49,551 nucleotides of DNA from positions 1 to 49,551 of the forward strand of contig JANRLI010000006.1 in assembly GCA_033762625.1 (NCBI GenBank), written 5' to 3'. The position numbers and the translations under genes are program-made. This stretch comes from Alphaproteobacteria bacterium (GTDB taxonomy: Bacteria; Pseudomonadota; Alphaproteobacteria; UBA9219; RGZA01). Shown one piece after another: positions 19,127 through 29,150 of this stretch. The notes below the pieces were generated by a model. It did not search any database. It was not told the DNA's origin and worked only from the letters and a program-made list of their open reading frames with translations. Position 1 is the stretch's first letter, and each line of letters starts with the position of its first letter.

Positions 19127-19636
19127 TTAGTTAAATCTACGTTGGCTGACGCCCTGAATAAGAACGTCTTGAATGACCTTCTTATCAGCAAAACCTTCCG
19201 TTACCAAAACCAGCTTGTTTTTGACTTTATTGATATCAAGAAACTGGCCGTTACGGTAGGAAGCTTTGTTCAAATTACCGTATAACGCGCTCATATACGC
19301 ATCTTTGATTTTTGGAACAAGATGGCTGACTTCGGCTATATTTTTTTGCTCCGACACCTGCAATGCGACAATCATCGATACAACTTCCTGTACATTGTCT
19401 TTGCCAAGCACAGGCATAATCATCGGATCAAGTTTCAGGTAATATGAATTCGCGGGGCCATCAGTGACGTCAAGTCCCGGGCCCTTACCTTTTTTCTTTT
19501 CTTCCTTTTTCTCGCCATGCCCACCTTCGGCTTTTTTCTCACCGCCGCCTCCGCCATGTCCTCCGGCATAAGCAGGATGAGCAACATACAATGTCGCTGC
19601 CAAAAGCATGCAAAGAGCGATTAAAAACTTACGCAT
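19127..19636 (-). CDS. secreted FliL-like protein
   Basis: 169 residues. A signal peptide (hydrophobic core 4-20, ending AYA at about 24) replaces the membrane anchor of classical FliL. A low-complexity Gly/His/Lys/Glu linker (25-53) follows. Residues 65-169 resemble the FliL periplasmic domain: YYLKLDPMIMPVLG, a strand ending MIVALQVSE, then a helix with PKIKDAYMSALYG, and a final amphipathic helix after NKVKNKL. No flagellar gene is in the window. FliL proteins support flagellar stators; a soluble homologue might act with other envelope machinery. It could be read from the thiL operon, but a 122-bp gap with strong hairpins separates them. The name is by resemblance only. Confidence 0.65.
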   Translation of the reverse strand: MRKFLIALCMLLAATLYVAHPAYAGGHGGGGGEKKAEGGHGEKKEEKKKGKGPGLDVTDGPANSYYLKLDPMIMPVLGKDNVQEVVSMIVALQVSEQKNIAEVSHLVPKIKDAYMSALYGNLNKASYRNGQFLDINKVKNKLVLVTEGFADKKVIQDVLIQGVSQRRFN

Positions 19637-19639
19637 AAA

Positions 19640-19686
19640 AAACTCACTATAGCTTTGAATATATCTTCAATGAATAAAGTGAGTTT
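19640..19686 (-). promoter_or_regulatory. terminator-like hairpin directly before the FliL-like gene
   Basis: AAACTCACT pairs with AGTGAGTTT (19640-19648 with 19678-19686), with a nested TTGAA/TTCAA stem in the loop. On the minus strand the stem runs into a T-run and then the ATG at 19636. The only Shine-Dalgarno-like bases (GTGAG) lie inside the stem, so folding would hide the ribosome site or end transcription. Confidence 0.45.
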
Positions 19687-19758
19687 ACACCGTGATGCAA
19701 TAACATCCGTTTAAGATTGCACGGCTTTTTAGCTAAATTTCCGTGGCTGCACAAAGGG

Positions 19759-20751
19759 TTAGAAGTGCTGCCAGCCTTTTTGCTTGAGCATCATCATCCG
19801 TTTATTAGCATCCAGAACCTGAATACCACCCTCGCCATACTTTAATTGGCCAATTTTGGTTAATGGCACATTAATTTTGGTCGATGCTATTTTTAACAAC
19901 CCCGCCTCGCGCTCATCAATAATAAACGCAAGTTCATAATCTTCGCCGCCTGTCAGAATGGCTTCCAGATGTTCCGGCCAAGCATCTAATGCTTTTTTTG
20001 CCGCTGGCGATAATGGGATTTTATCGGCTTCGATAATTGCCTGTGCCTGCGATGCAACCGCGATATGACCAATATCTGCGGCAAGCCCATCAGAAATATC
20101 AATCGCTGCCAATGCGAATGTACGAATAGTGCGCGCCAATTCAAGCCGTGGTTCGGGCGCATAATGGCGCTGTTTTAAAAATTCAATATCTTCGGAATTA
20201 ACGCCGTAAAGTTTTTTACCCTGCGCGGCCATCAAACCCAAAGTTGAATCGCCAATCGTGCCGCTGACATAAATATCATAGACATCACTTGGCATCATCG
20301 CGCGTTTCAACGTACGGCGAAGTAATTGGCCATGTGGCACAACGCCAAAAGCGGTAATGGAAAAATGCATTGCACCTTCGCTGCGAATGGTATCGCCGCC
20401 CATTAAATGAACAGCATATTTCTTCTGGTCCCCTTGCAATGTTTCAGAAAACGCCTGCAACCAATCATCGGTCACATCCTTGTTCAACGCTGTTACCAAG
20501 GTGTAACTCACAGGCTGCGCACCCATGGCTGCCAAATCGGATAAATTGCTGCGCAACAAACGCTGCGCGATGCTTTGTGGTGTATCGGTTGCAGCAAAAT
20601 GAATGCCTTCCGCCATCGCATCCGTTGTCACCACCAGATCAACGCCCGGTGGGGTCTGCATAATCGCGGCATCATCGGTCAGATTGAATGCGCCGGGAAA
20701 ATCTTTGGCAAGCGGTTTAAAAAAACGCGCAATACGGTCAAATTCGTTCAT
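19759..20751 (-). CDS. thiL: thiamine-monophosphate kinase
   Basis: Phosphorylates thiamine monophosphate to the active cofactor thiamine diphosphate. The 330 residues match the family length. Visible hallmarks are the N-terminal EFDRIARFF, NLTDDAAIM (metal-binding aspartates), TTDAMAEGIHF, a SDLAAMGAQP helix, GGDT and the late AIDISDGLAADIGH plus LTGGEDYEL motifs of the PurM-like ATP-binding fold. Last gene of the nine-gene operon that begins with rpiB, 18 bp after nusB, an order conserved in alphaproteobacteria. Confidence 0.96.
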   Translation of the reverse strand: MNEFDRIARFFKPLAKDFPGAFNLTDDAAIMQTPPGVDLVVTTDAMAEGIHFAATDTPQSIAQRLLRSNLSDLAAMGAQPVSYTLVTALNKDVTDDWLQAFSETLQGDQKKYAVHLMGGDTIRSEGAMHFSITAFGVVPHGQLLRRTLKRAMMPSDVYDIYVSGTIGDSTLGLMAAQGKKLYGVNSEDIEFLKQRHYAPEPRLELARTIRTFALAAIDISDGLAADIGHIAVASQAQAIIEADKIPLSPAAKKALDAWPEHLEAILTGGEDYELAFIIDEREAGLLKIASTKINVPLTKIGQLKYGEGGIQVLDANKRMMMLKQKGWQHF

Positions 20752-20769
20752 GGATTGGCCTTAATGAGA

Positions 20770-21252
20770 TTAACTGCGGAGGGATTTGGAAACTTTATCA
20801 AGCACGGCGTTCACCAGCGCAGGCTCCTTGCCTGCAAAGAACCCGTGCGCGACGTTGACGTAATCATTGATGATGATGGCAGTATCGGTTTGCGCATGGG
20901 TCAGCAATTCGCCAACGCCTGCGCGCAAAATGCTTTTGATAATTTTTTCCAATCTATCCATCGGCCATTTGGGATCAAGGCCGCCACTGACCATATCGTC
21001 AATATCCTTCTGGCGCGCCAGCGTGCCATCAACGATCGATCTGAATAATTCTGCATCAAAATCTTCGGGCACAGGTGCATCTACATCAACCGGCATTTTA
21101 CGCTGCAAGAAATCCTGAACCGTGCTACCCGATGCATTCCCCGTATAATCGATGGTGTACAACGCTTGCACCGCTGCCATCCGCGCAGCAGATTTTTGCG
21201 CAGGCGATGATGGTTTATTATTCTCTGGGGCTTTTTCTAATGCTTCGGACAT
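20770..21252 (-). CDS. nusB: transcription antitermination factor NusB
   Basis: Binds boxA RNA with NusE (S10) and promotes antitermination on rRNA operons. The 160 residues are all-helical: AARMAAVQALYTIDY is the first helix of the NusB fold, and the late IIINDYVNVAHGFFAGKEPALVNAVLD is the conserved C-terminal helix pair. The N-terminal 20 residues are a polar extension common in alphaproteobacteria. It lies 39 bp after ribH across an AT-rich stretch, and 18 bp before thiL. Confidence 0.95.
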   Translation of the reverse strand: MSEALEKAPENNKPSSPAQKSAARMAAVQALYTIDYTGNASGSTVQDFLQRKMPVDVDAPVPEDFDAELFRSIVDGTLARQKDIDDMVSGGLDPKWPMDRLEKIIKSILRAGVGELLTHAQTDTAIIINDYVNVAHGFFAGKEPALVNAVLDKVSKSLRS

Positions 21253-21291
21253 TTATAACTTTCTACGTTATTTACTTATTTATTCACTAAT

Positions 21292-21762
21292 TTATTCTCT
21301 GGGCCAAAGACCAAGCTTGGCTTTGAGCGCAATCATATCAAGGCACGTTTGTGCAGCAGCACCGCCTTTGTTTTCTCCGGTAATGCTGGCACGATCCCAT
21401 GCCTGCTCTTCGGTATAGGTGGTTAGAATACCATTGCCAAGCGCGAGCGAATAATGAGCCACCATATTGCTAAGCGCACGATTACTTTCGTTCGAAACCA
21501 CTTCAAAATGATAGGTATCGCCTTTGATAACACAGCCCAAGGCGATAAAGCCGTCAAAGCGGCGGCGTGCCGGATGATATTGCTTCATTTTAATGCCATA
21601 TAAAATACCTGCTGGAATTTCCAACGCTCCTGGCACTTCAAATTTTTCAAAGGTTGCACCATTTGCGTTGAGCACAATCAGTGCGCCTTTCAGCAATTCC
21701 GCCGAAATGTTTTTATAAAACGGCGCTTCAACAATCATGATGTGCGGTTTTTTATCAGCCAT
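21292..21762 (-). CDS. ribH: 6,7-dimethyl-8-ribityllumazine synthase
   Basis: Makes lumazine from 5-amino-6-ribitylaminouracil and dihydroxybutanone phosphate, the penultimate riboflavin step. The 156-residue reading from the ATG at 21762 has AAAGG 8 nt upstream; the longer frame to 21822 would intrude 68 bp into ribB. Motifs: FEVPGALEIPAG (substrate phosphate-binding region), GCVIKGDTYHFEVV and the IT/TGENKGGAAA region near the end. The start overlaps the end of ribB by 8 bp, implying coupled translation. Confidence 0.95.
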   Translation of the reverse strand: MADKKPHIMIVEAPFYKNISAELLKGALIVLNANGATFEKFEVPGALEIPAGILYGIKMKQYHPARRRFDGFIALGCVIKGDTYHFEVVSNESNRALSNMVAHYSLALGNGILTTYTEEQAWDRASITGENKGGAAAQTCLDMIALKAKLGLWPRE

Positions 21763-22912
21763 GGTTTGAACCTTTAATTGCTCTGTGGCCTTCAACGGAT
21801 AACCCATATCCATCCAATCCAACCACCAGCTTCTTAGGGGAGTTGGTCAGCAAAATCATCTTTTTAATACCTAAATCCAGCAGAATTTGGGCACCCACCC
21901 CGTAATCACGCAGACTTCCACTCATTTTTTCAGGGGGTTTTTCACCCGCTTGTTCGGCTAATAAACGCTGCGAAAGGCTGCTGGGTTGCGGTTCACGCAG
22001 CAACACAATCGCGCCCCGACCCTCTTTTGCAATGGCCTGCATGGCGGCTTGGATCTCCCCGCCTTTGCCATCACTGTCGCCGCCCAATACATCTTCCAAA
22101 ACATTAATGGCATGCATGCGCACGAGCACGGGCGCATCGCCGCTTAAATCACCTTTGACCAATGCAATATGTTCAGCATATGAAACCTTGTTCACATACA
22201 CATGCATCTGGAATTCACCACCAAACACAGAATGAAAGGGCTGGCTAATGCGCTTTTCAATAATGGTTTCCTTGCGCCGGCGATAGGCAATTAAATCGGC
22301 AATCGTTCCAACCTTCATATTGTGTAATTGCGCGAATGCGATTAAATCCGGCATACGAGCCATGCTGCCATCATCTTTCATGATTTCGCAGATAACGCCC
22401 GCAGGCAGTAACCCTGCCATGCGCGCAATATCAACCGCTGCTTCCGTATGACCTGTACGTACTAATACGCCGCCATCCTTTGCAACCAATGGAAATACGT
22501 GACCAGGTGTTACTATATCTTCAGGGCGGCTTTCTGGATCAATCGCCACAGCAATGGTGCGCGCACGGTCGGCGGCAGAAATGCCTGTAGTTACGCCTTC
22601 CCGTGCTTCAATCGAAACTGTGAATGCGGTTTGATGGCGTGTGCCGTTATTCGAACTCATCGGCGGGATATTCAGGCGTTCAACCATTTGCCTATCCATC
22701 GCCAAACAAATCAGCCCGCGCGCATGTTTGGCCATAAAATTCACAGCATCTGCATTGCATAGTTGCGCAGGAATAATGATGTCGCCCTCATTCTCGCGAT
22801 TTTCATCATCAGCCAAAATGAACATGCGTCCTGCTTTGGCTTCGGCAATAATTTCTTCAGGGCTTGAAAGCGCCTTGTGCCATTCCACATTTTTTGGAGC
22901 TGCGCTTGCCAT
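21755..22912 (-). CDS. 3,4-dihydroxy-2-butanone 4-phosphate synthase with degenerate RibA domain (RibBX type)
   Basis: The N-terminal domain (1-215) converts ribulose 5-phosphate to dihydroxybutanone phosphate: [10 protein letters not shown] at 35-44, the catalytic-loop MSSNN and [10 protein letters not shown] at 152-161. The C-terminal domain (about 225-385) aligns with GTP cyclohydrolase II but lacks its zinc site: where RibA has HSECLTGD and RCDCG, this protein has HAINVLED and a cysteine-free GDSDGKGG stretch. It should therefore not open GTP. This matches the 'RibBX' variant described in Proteobacteria. A separate ribA is expected elsewhere. It shares one base with ribE upstream and overlaps ribH downstream. 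Confidence 0.92.
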   Translation of the reverse strand: MASAAPKNVEWHKALSSPEEIIAEAKAGRMFILADDENRENEGDIIIPAQLCNADAVNFMAKHARGLICLAMDRQMVERLNIPPMSSNNGTRHQTAFTVSIEAREGVTTGISAADRARTIAVAIDPESRPEDIVTPGHVFPLVAKDGGVLVRTGHTEAAVDIARMAGLLPAGVICEIMKDDGSMARMPDLIAFAQLHNMKVGTIADLIAYRRRKETIIEKRISQPFHSVFGGEFQMHVYVNKVSYAEHIALVKGDLSGDAPVLVRMHAINVLEDVLGGDSDGKGGEIQAAMQAIAKEGRGAIVLLREPQPSSLSQRLLAEQAGEKPPEKMSGSLRDYGVGAQILLDLGIKKMILLTNSPKKLVVGLDGYGLSVEGHRAIKGSNHG

Positions 22913-23523
22913 TATCCGACCTTATAATTTTGCTCGAAGTTTCTTAGACGCGCAACATAACGCGCGAGCATATCTATTTCGATATTCACTTTTGTTCCAG
23001 CCTTTACGTGTTGAATAGCTGTATTGGTAAAAGTGTGTGGAATAATCATCACCCCAAAACGGTTGCCATCCACGCTGTTTACCGTAAGCGAAATTCCATC
23101 AATCGTAACGCTACCTTTTGTCGCAATATAGGGCGCTAAATCCTTGGGCACGCTGAATTCAAATCGCCAGCAATCGCCCTCTTCGCGAACACTCACGCAT
23201 TCCCCTACGCCATCCACATGGCCATAAACCAGATGGCCGCCAAGCTCATCCCCAAGCTTAAGGGAGCCTTCAAGATTAACGGCAGTATGAAACGCCCATT
23301 TGCCAACCGTTGTCTTCGCCAGCGTTTCAGCTGATGCCAGAACCTTGAATGTATCGCCTGTTTTTTCAGTAAGCGTTAAACACACACCATTGCACGCAAT
23401 CGATGCGCCGATTTTTGCAGCGTTCAAATCCAAGTTTCTGGTCTGGATCGCAAGCTCGACATCGCTATCAGTTTTTTCAACCGCAACGATAAGCCCTACA
23501 TCTTGAATTAATCCTGTAAACAT
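22912..23523 (-). CDS. ribE: riboflavin synthase alpha subunit
   Basis: Dismutates two lumazine molecules into riboflavin and the pyrimidine precursor. The 203 residues form the expected two lumazine-binding repeats: MFTGLIQDVG with GASIACNGVCLTL in the first, and GGHLVYGHVDGVG with KGSVTIDGISLTVN in the second. It is 2 bp from ribD and overlaps the following ribB by one base (TAATG), so it is co-translated with the rest of the pathway. Confidence 0.96.
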   Translation of the reverse strand: MFTGLIQDVGLIVAVEKTDSDVELAIQTRNLDLNAAKIGASIACNGVCLTLTEKTGDTFKVLASAETLAKTTVGKWAFHTAVNLEGSLKLGDELGGHLVYGHVDGVGECVSVREEGDCWRFEFSVPKDLAPYIATKGSVTIDGISLTVNSVDGNRFGVMIIPHTFTNTAIQHVKAGTKVNIEIDMLARYVARLRNFEQNYKVG

Positions 23524-23525
23524 TT

Positions 23526-24626
23526 CTATCCCGCCCGCACAAAGCTTTCCAGCCTGTCATTACCAAGCATTTTACAGGCATAAGGCTTGAATTGGTGGCG
23601 CTGTACTAATGTTTCAACCCCTAATGGCTTTAAGCTTGGCTTGCCATCATCCCCAATAAGGCTTGGCGCAGTGATCCATTCCAACCTATCCACCACGCCG
23701 TCCTTTATCAGGGCCGCTGCGAGATAAGCGCCGCCTTCAACCAATACCCGCGTTAATCCGCGCTCACCTAATTTGCGGGCTGCGACCCCCAAATCAATAT
23801 ACCCATCATCATTCGTTGGAACCGTCAGTACCACTGCGCCGCGCTTTTCCAATTCTTTAATTTTTCCGGCATCGCTTTTTTCACGAGTGATAATCCACAA
23901 TGGTTGCTCAGCAGCAGATGTCACCATTTTTCCATTCATGGGAATATTAAGCTGTCTATCTACCACGACGCGGATGGGCGATGCTTTTTCAAGGCCAGCT
24001 AATCGACACGTTAATTCTGGATCATCCGCTAATACTGTTCCAATTCCAACCATGACCGCATCATTTGATGCACGCAGGGTATGTACATAATTGCGCGCGG
24101 TTTCGCCTGTTATCCAGCGGCTTTCCCCGCTTTCAGTGGCTATACGGCCATCCAGCGTGCTGGCAAGTTTTAATGTGAACATGGGACGACCATGCTTCAC
24201 GCGCTTTAAAAACCCTTCCTGTTGGAATGCAGCTTCTTCAGCAAGTACACCAGATACAACCTCGATACCGGCTGCGCGTAGCATGGTAAACCCTTTGCCA
24301 CTCACCCGTGGATCAGGGTCTTCCATCGTTGCAACTACGCGCACGATGCCGACGTTAATCAGCGCTTCGGAGCATGGCGGCGTTTTTCCGTGATGGGAAC
24401 ACGGCTCTAATGTCACATAGGCCGTTGCGCCACGCGCACGCTCGCCCGCCTGCGCAATGGCTTGTGTTTCAGCGTGAGGGCGTCCACCCGGCTGCGTTAC
24501 ACCGCGCCCAACAATCATGCCATCATTGACCAGTACACATCCAACCGAGGGGTTTGGCGCTACCTGCCCCAACATGCGCGCGCCTATATTCAGCGCGATT
24601 TTCATATAGTCGATGTCGTTGTGCAT
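23526..24626 (-). CDS. ribD: bifunctional pyrimidine deaminase/reductase RibD
   Basis: Performs the deamination and side-chain reduction steps after GTP ring opening. The 366 residues have an N-terminal deaminase domain with zinc motifs HAETQAI (about 52-58) and PCSHHGKTPPCSEALI, and a C-terminal NADPH-dependent reductase domain (about 147-366; LKLASTLDGRIA, SRWITGETAR, LVEGGAYLAAALI). Its start codon abuts the nrdR stop with no gap. Both activities look intact. Confidence 0.96.
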   Translation of the reverse strand: MHNDIDYMKIALNIGARMLGQVAPNPSVGCVLVNDGMIVGRGVTQPGGRPHAETQAIAQAGERARGATAYVTLEPCSHHGKTPPCSEALINVGIVRVVATMEDPDPRVSGKGFTMLRAAGIEVVSGVLAEEAAFQQEGFLKRVKHGRPMFTLKLASTLDGRIATESGESRWITGETARNYVHTLRASNDAVMVGIGTVLADDPELTCRLAGLEKASPIRVVVDRQLNIPMNGKMVTSAAEQPLWIITREKSDAGKIKELEKRGAVVLTVPTNDDGYIDLGVAARKLGERGLTRVLVEGGAYLAAALIKDGVVDRLEWITAPSLIGDDGKPSLKPLGVETLVQRHQFKPYACKMLGNDRLESFVRAG

Positions 24627-25100
24627 TTATGTTCCGGATTTCTGGTTATCCTGTCGCAGATTATCAATGAACTCATTGAAATCATCCGGCTCGCGGAAAT
24701 CTTTATAAACCGATGCGTAACGCACATAGCCAACGTGGTCAAGCGTGAGCAGTGCATCCATTACATATTCGCCAATTTGTTTCGTCGTAATTTCGTTTTC
24801 GCCCAGACTTTCAAGCTGGCGTACGATGCTGTTTACCACAGCTTCAATCCGTTCTTCATCAATCGGGCGTTTACGCAGTGCCAGACGAAGCGAGCGTTCA
24901 ACTTTGCTGCGTTCAAAGGGTTGGCGCTCGCCATCCGACTTTTTAATAACAATCAGCTCGCGCAGCTGCACCCGTTCAAACGTCGTGAACCGCGCGCCGC
25001 ATTGATTGCACTGACGGCGACGACGAATAGCTGCGTCATCATCCGTTGAACGGCTGTCCTTCACTTGGCTTTCTTCGTGTCCGCAGAACGGGCAGCGCAT
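24627..25100 (-). CDS. nrdR: ribonucleotide reductase repressor NrdR
   Basis: ATP/dATP-responsive repressor of ribonucleotide reductase genes. The 157 residues have a zinc ribbon with C3, C6, C31 and C34 and the basic RRRR stretch before the second pair, then an ATP-cone domain (about 45-140; [21 protein letters not shown]). It is embedded between glyA and ribD, the usual alphaproteobacterial location. Its targets (nrd genes) are not in the window, and I did not find paired NrdR boxes here. Confidence 0.96.
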   Translation of the reverse strand: MRCPFCGHEESQVKDSRSTDDDAAIRRRRQCNQCGARFTTFERVQLRELIVIKKSDGERQPFERSKVERSLRLALRKRPIDEERIEAVVNSIVRQLESLGENEITTKQIGEYVMDALLTLDHVGYVRYASVYKDFREPDDFNEFIDNLRQDNQKSGT

Positions 25101-25109
25101 AGCGTTCCT

Positions 25110-26447
25110 TTATCGTGTTTCAGCTTGGTAAATCGGGAAACGATCGCACAAAGCTTTCACTTCCGCTTTTACCTTGGCTTCGACCAAATTATTTCCATCA
25201 GGATTTTGCGCAAGTGTAGCAACGGTTTCCGCAATCCAGTTCGCAATCTGCTTGAACTCCGCCTTAGTGAAACCGCGCGTGGTCGCAGCAGGTGAACCCA
25301 AGCGCACGCCCGATGTAACGGTTGGTGGCTTGGTGTCGAACGGAATACCGTTCTTGTTCGATGTCATGCCTGCGTTTTCTAAAGCAGTTGTCGCATCCTT
25401 ACCGGTAATATTCTTCGATGTGAGATCGACCAGCACGATGTGGCTGTCCGTTCCGCCCGACACAACGCCAAACCCATGGCTGACCAATGTGTCAGCAAGA
25501 ACGCGTGCGTTATCAAGCACATTTTGTGCATAGGTTTTGAATGATGGTTGCAAAGCTTCACCAAATGCAACCGCTTTTGCTGCAATCACATGCATCAGCG
25601 GGCCACCTTGAATGCCCGGGAAGATGGCAGAGTTGAATTTTTTGCCAAGCTCAGGATCGTTCGACAAAATCATGCCGCCACGTGGGCCGCGCAATGTTTT
25701 ATGCGTTGTCGTGGTCGCAACATGCGCATGCGGGAATGGGCTTGGATAGACGCCGCCCGCAATCAAACCGGCATAATGCGCCATATCCACCATAAATACC
25801 GCCCCAACCGCATCGGCCACTTTGCGGAAACGCGCAAAGTCGATGGTGCGCGGATAGGCAGAACCGCCTGCGATAATCAATTTCGGCTTATGCTCATGCG
25901 CCAGTTTTTCCATTTGATCATAATCAATCAAATGGGTGTCGCGCTTCACGCCATAGCTGACTACGTTGAACCATTTACCGGATTGGTTCACGCTTGCGCC
26001 GTGGGTCAAATGGCCGCCCGCCGCCAAATCAAGACCCATGAAGGTATCACCGGGTTTCATCACGGCCATGAACACGGCTTGGTTTGCTTGTGAACCGGAA
26101 TTGGGTTGCACGTTTGCATAGGTGCAGCCGAATAATTTGCATGCACGGTCAATTGCCAGTTTTTCAGCAATATCGACATATTCGCAGCCATTGTAATAAC
26201 GCTTGCCCGGATAACCTTCAGCGTACTTGTTGGTCAGCACCGAACCTTGCGCTTCCAATACCGCGCGTGAAACGATGTTTTCCGATGCAATCAATTCAAT
26301 CTGGTCTTGCTGGCGCTTTAGTTCACCGCGCAGCGCTTCGAATAATTCAGGGTCGGATGTGCGAACGGATTCTTCAAAGAAGCGATTGCGTGTTCCTGCA
26401 ACGCTGTCGTTTGCGTGTTTATCGTTTACTGTTTGGGCTAAAGCCAT
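25110..26447 (-). CDS. glyA: serine hydroxymethyltransferase
   Basis: PLP enzyme interconverting serine and glycine with transfer of the hydroxymethyl group to tetrahydrofolate. The 445 residues include an N-terminal extension of about 20 residues relative to the core. Motifs: [32 protein letters not shown], and [13 protein letters not shown], where the lysine binds PLP. It lies 14 bp after rpiB and 9 bp before nrdR. No glycine riboswitch room exists in that short gap. Confidence 0.97.
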   Translation of the reverse strand: MALAQTVNDKHANDSVAGTRNRFFEESVRTSDPELFEALRGELKRQQDQIELIASENIVSRAVLEAQGSVLTNKYAEGYPGKRYYNGCEYVDIAEKLAIDRACKLFGCTYANVQPNSGSQANQAVFMAVMKPGDTFMGLDLAAGGHLTHGASVNQSGKWFNVVSYGVKRDTHLIDYDQMEKLAHEHKPKLIIAGGSAYPRTIDFARFRKVADAVGAVFMVDMAHYAGLIAGGVYPSPFPHAHVATTTTHKTLRGPRGGMILSNDPELGKKFNSAIFPGIQGGPLMHVIAAKAVAFGEALQPSFKTYAQNVLDNARVLADTLVSHGFGVVSGGTDSHIVLVDLTSKNITGKDATTALENAGMTSNKNGIPFDTKPPTVTSGVRLGSPAATTRGFTKAEFKQIANWIAETVATLAQNPDGNNLVEAKVKAEVKALCDRFPIYQAETR

Positions 26448-26461
26448 TGGTCTTACCTTTC

Positions 26462-26911
26462 TTAAAATTTATTTGGATCAAGTTTGTTCAATTTTTCAAC
26501 GCGTTCGGCATATCGCCCGCCAAGAAATTCGGTCTTCAAAAACACTTCCACGCAATCTTTGATAAGATCATATCCCATGAAATCTGCTGCAAGGCTGATG
26601 ATGTTTGCATCATTGTGCTGGCGCGCCATTTTGGCTGCAGTGGCATGCGGGCAAAGTGCCGCGCGTACATGCCGGAAACGGTTCGCTGCGATAGCAATGC
26701 CATTGCCGGAGCCACAGATAATGATGGCCTTGCTCGCACGGCCTTCCTTCAACGCTAACGCCGCCGCTACACCATAGTCCTGGCTATCCACGCGGTCGGT
26801 GCTTTTTGTGCCCAGATCCAGCGGCATGAAACCCAAGTTGCGGATGAATGCGGTCAGCTCTTCCTTATAGGCAAAACCGCGATGGTCGGATGCAAGTGCA
26901 ATAGTTTCCAT
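26462..26911 (-). CDS. rpiB: ribose-5-phosphate isomerase B
   Basis: Interconverts ribose 5-phosphate and ribulose 5-phosphate; the latter is also the substrate of the RibB enzyme encoded downstream. The 149 residues match the RpiB/LacAB family: [13 protein letters not shown] at 7-19 (phosphate and substrate binding), [14 protein letters not shown] with the catalytic-site cysteine in the phosphate-binding loop, and [15 protein letters not shown]. First gene of the operon; the upstream 110 bp is shared with the divergent gene at 27023. Confidence 0.95.
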   Translation of the reverse strand: METIALASDHRGFAYKEELTAFIRNLGFMPLDLGTKSTDRVDSQDYGVAAALALKEGRASKAIIICGSGNGIAIAANRFRHVRAALCPHATAAKMARQHNDANIISLAADFMGYDLIKDCVEVFLKTEFLGGRYAERVEKLNKLDPNKF

Positions 26912-26989
26912 AATTCTTAAAAACCCAATTCCTACACAGATTCAAAGGACGCAAAGCCTATCAAAAACGGGGCCTTAAACAAAGCCTTT

Positions 26990-27017
26990 CTGAAATAATT
27001 ATTTTTATGCTGAAATA
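26990..27017. repeat. pair of CTGAAATA direct repeats
   Basis: CTGAAATA occurs at 26990-26997 and again at 27010-27017, 20 bp apart start to start, that is two helical turns, in the divergent region between rpiB and the DUF6898-like gene. The geometry suits a dimeric regulator, but two 8-mers in AT-rich DNA can be chance. Confidence 0.2.
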
Positions 27018-27022
27018 GCCAT

Positions 27023-27217
27023 ATGAAGCCCAAAAATGCTAAAGAAATCCTGTTCGAAATCACGCATATAGGCGCTTTGGCCAAGGTAACGGCCATAGAC
27101 CCAGAAACAGGCACGGAAGTGGTTATTCAAGGCCCTATCAGCGCAGGCAATACAGTTTTAAAGCAGAATGCAGCCCGTAAGTTAATGTTCGTTCTGGCAA
27201 AGCAGAAAAAAGAATAA
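27023..27217 (+). CDS. small conserved protein, DUF6898-like
   Basis: A 64-residue soluble protein with ALAKVTAIDPETGTEVVIQGP (residues 14-34) as its clearest block. Alphaproteobacterial proteins of this size and motif are classed as DUF6898 and are sometimes mislabelled serine hydroxymethyltransferase because they sit near glyA, as here. Its stop overlaps the folP start (TAATG), so the pair is co-translated. Function unknown; family assignment from memory. Confidence 0.75.
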   Translation: MKPKNAKEILFEITHIGALAKVTAIDPETGTEVVIQGPISAGNTVLKQNAARKLMFVLAKQKKE

Positions 27218-28038
27218 TGAAACAACCACTCCTCATGGGCATTTTGAACGCAACGCCGGATAGCTTTTCTGATGGCGGGAAGTTTTTGTCGGTTGATGCT
27301 GCCATCAAACACGGCATTCAGCTGATGGATGAAGGCGCCGATATCATTGATATTGGCGGGGAGTCCACTCGGCCCAAAGCAACCCCTGTTGCGCCAGACG
27401 AAGAACAACACCGCGTATTGCCAATTATCGCTGAATTGAAATCCGAAGCAAAAAAGCGCGGCGTGAAGATTTCCATCGATACACGTAATGCCAGCACCAT
27501 GCGTGAAGCAGTAAAGGCTGGCGCTGATATCATTAATGATGTCAGCGCCTTGACCCATGACCCTGACAGTGTGACCTTTGCCGCAGAATGTGATGCGCAA
27601 ATAGTGTTGATGCATATGCAAGGCAATCCGCAAACCATGCAAAACAACCCAACTTATAAAGATGTTGTGCAGGACGTTTACAATTATCTGGAACGACGAA
27701 TTGATGATTGCATCATGGCCGGCATTCAAAAATCACGCCTGATCGCCGATCCGGGTTTGGGTTTTGGCAAAACGGCGGAGCATAGTATCGCGCTACTGAA
27801 TAATGCCCGGAACTTCCAAACTCTTGGCGTGCCCGTTCTCATCGGGGCCTCGCGCAAAAGCTTCCTTGCCAAGCTGGCAAATCTGGCCGATGGCGAAGAT
27901 CGTTTGCAAATATCCCTCATTGCAGCGGTTATGGCCGTGGAACACGGTGCGCAGATCCTACGTGTGCATGACGTAGCCGAAACCAAAGAAGCCTTAATGA
28001 TTTGGCAAGGTTTGGACCGTATTGATAACAGCCATTAA
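27217..28038 (+). CDS. folP: dihydropteroate synthase
   Basis: Joins p-aminobenzoate to the pterin to form dihydropteroate in folate synthesis. The 273 residues have GILNATPDSFSDGG near the N-terminus, DIGGESTRPKA (about 45-55), a DTRNASTMREA block, INDVSAL, GFGKTAEHS and GASRKSFL; these are the signature loops and the pterin-binding residues of FolP. Translationally coupled to the 64-residue upstream gene. The proximity to glyA (one-carbon donor to folate) is in divergent orientation. Confidence 0.96.
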   Translation: MKQPLLMGILNATPDSFSDGGKFLSVDAAIKHGIQLMDEGADIIDIGGESTRPKATPVAPDEEQHRVLPIIAELKSEAKKRGVKISIDTRNASTMREAVKAGADIINDVSALTHDPDSVTFAAECDAQIVLMHMQGNPQTMQNNPTYKDVVQDVYNYLERRIDDCIMAGIQKSRLIADPGLGFGKTAEHSIALLNNARNFQTLGVPVLIGASRKSFLAKLANLADGEDRLQISLIAAVMAVEHGAQILRVHDVAETKEALMIWQGLDRIDNSH

Positions 28039-28054
28039 AGGGATTATTGTCTAA

Positions 28055-29059
<1,005 letters not shown>

Positions 29060-29118
29060 ACTGGGCATTTATCGCACTGCAACGTGGCGCCCTTGTGCAA
29101 ACAGGCCGCTTAACGCAT

Positions 29119-29149
29119 AAATAAACCCTATTTTTTATGGGGTTTATTT
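29119..29149 (+). terminator. mdh terminator-like hairpin overlapping the next ribosome site
   Basis: AAATAAACCC (29119-29128) pairs with GGGTTTATTT (29140-29149). The 3' arm includes GGGG, the only Shine-Dalgarno-like sequence for the gene starting at 29151, and the T-rich tail is short. It may terminate mdh transcripts partially, hide the downstream ribosome site, or both. Confidence 0.55.
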
Positions 29150-29150
29150 G

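Noticed and set aside
21763-21822. Longer ribH start inside ribB
   Set aside because: It would overlap ribB by 68 bp; the ATG at 21762 has AAAGG at a good distance.
23524-24660. FMN riboswitch in the riboflavin operon
   Set aside because: ribD abuts nrdR with no intergenic space, and no RFN-like element is visible upstream of the operon.
24462-25049. 195-codon ORF antisense to ribD/nrdR
   Set aside because: Runs across two strongly conserved genes; composition is that of a complementary strand.
26448-26461. Glycine riboswitch before glyA
   Set aside because: The gap to rpiB is only 14 bp, too short for any riboswitch.
25548-26758. Long ORFs antisense to glyA and rpiB
   Set aside because: They mirror the conserved PLP and isomerase reading frames and have no ribosome site or domain.
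27127-27729. 200-codon ORF antisense to folP
   Set aside because: Shadow of the conserved FolP frame; no ribosome site and no family resemblance.
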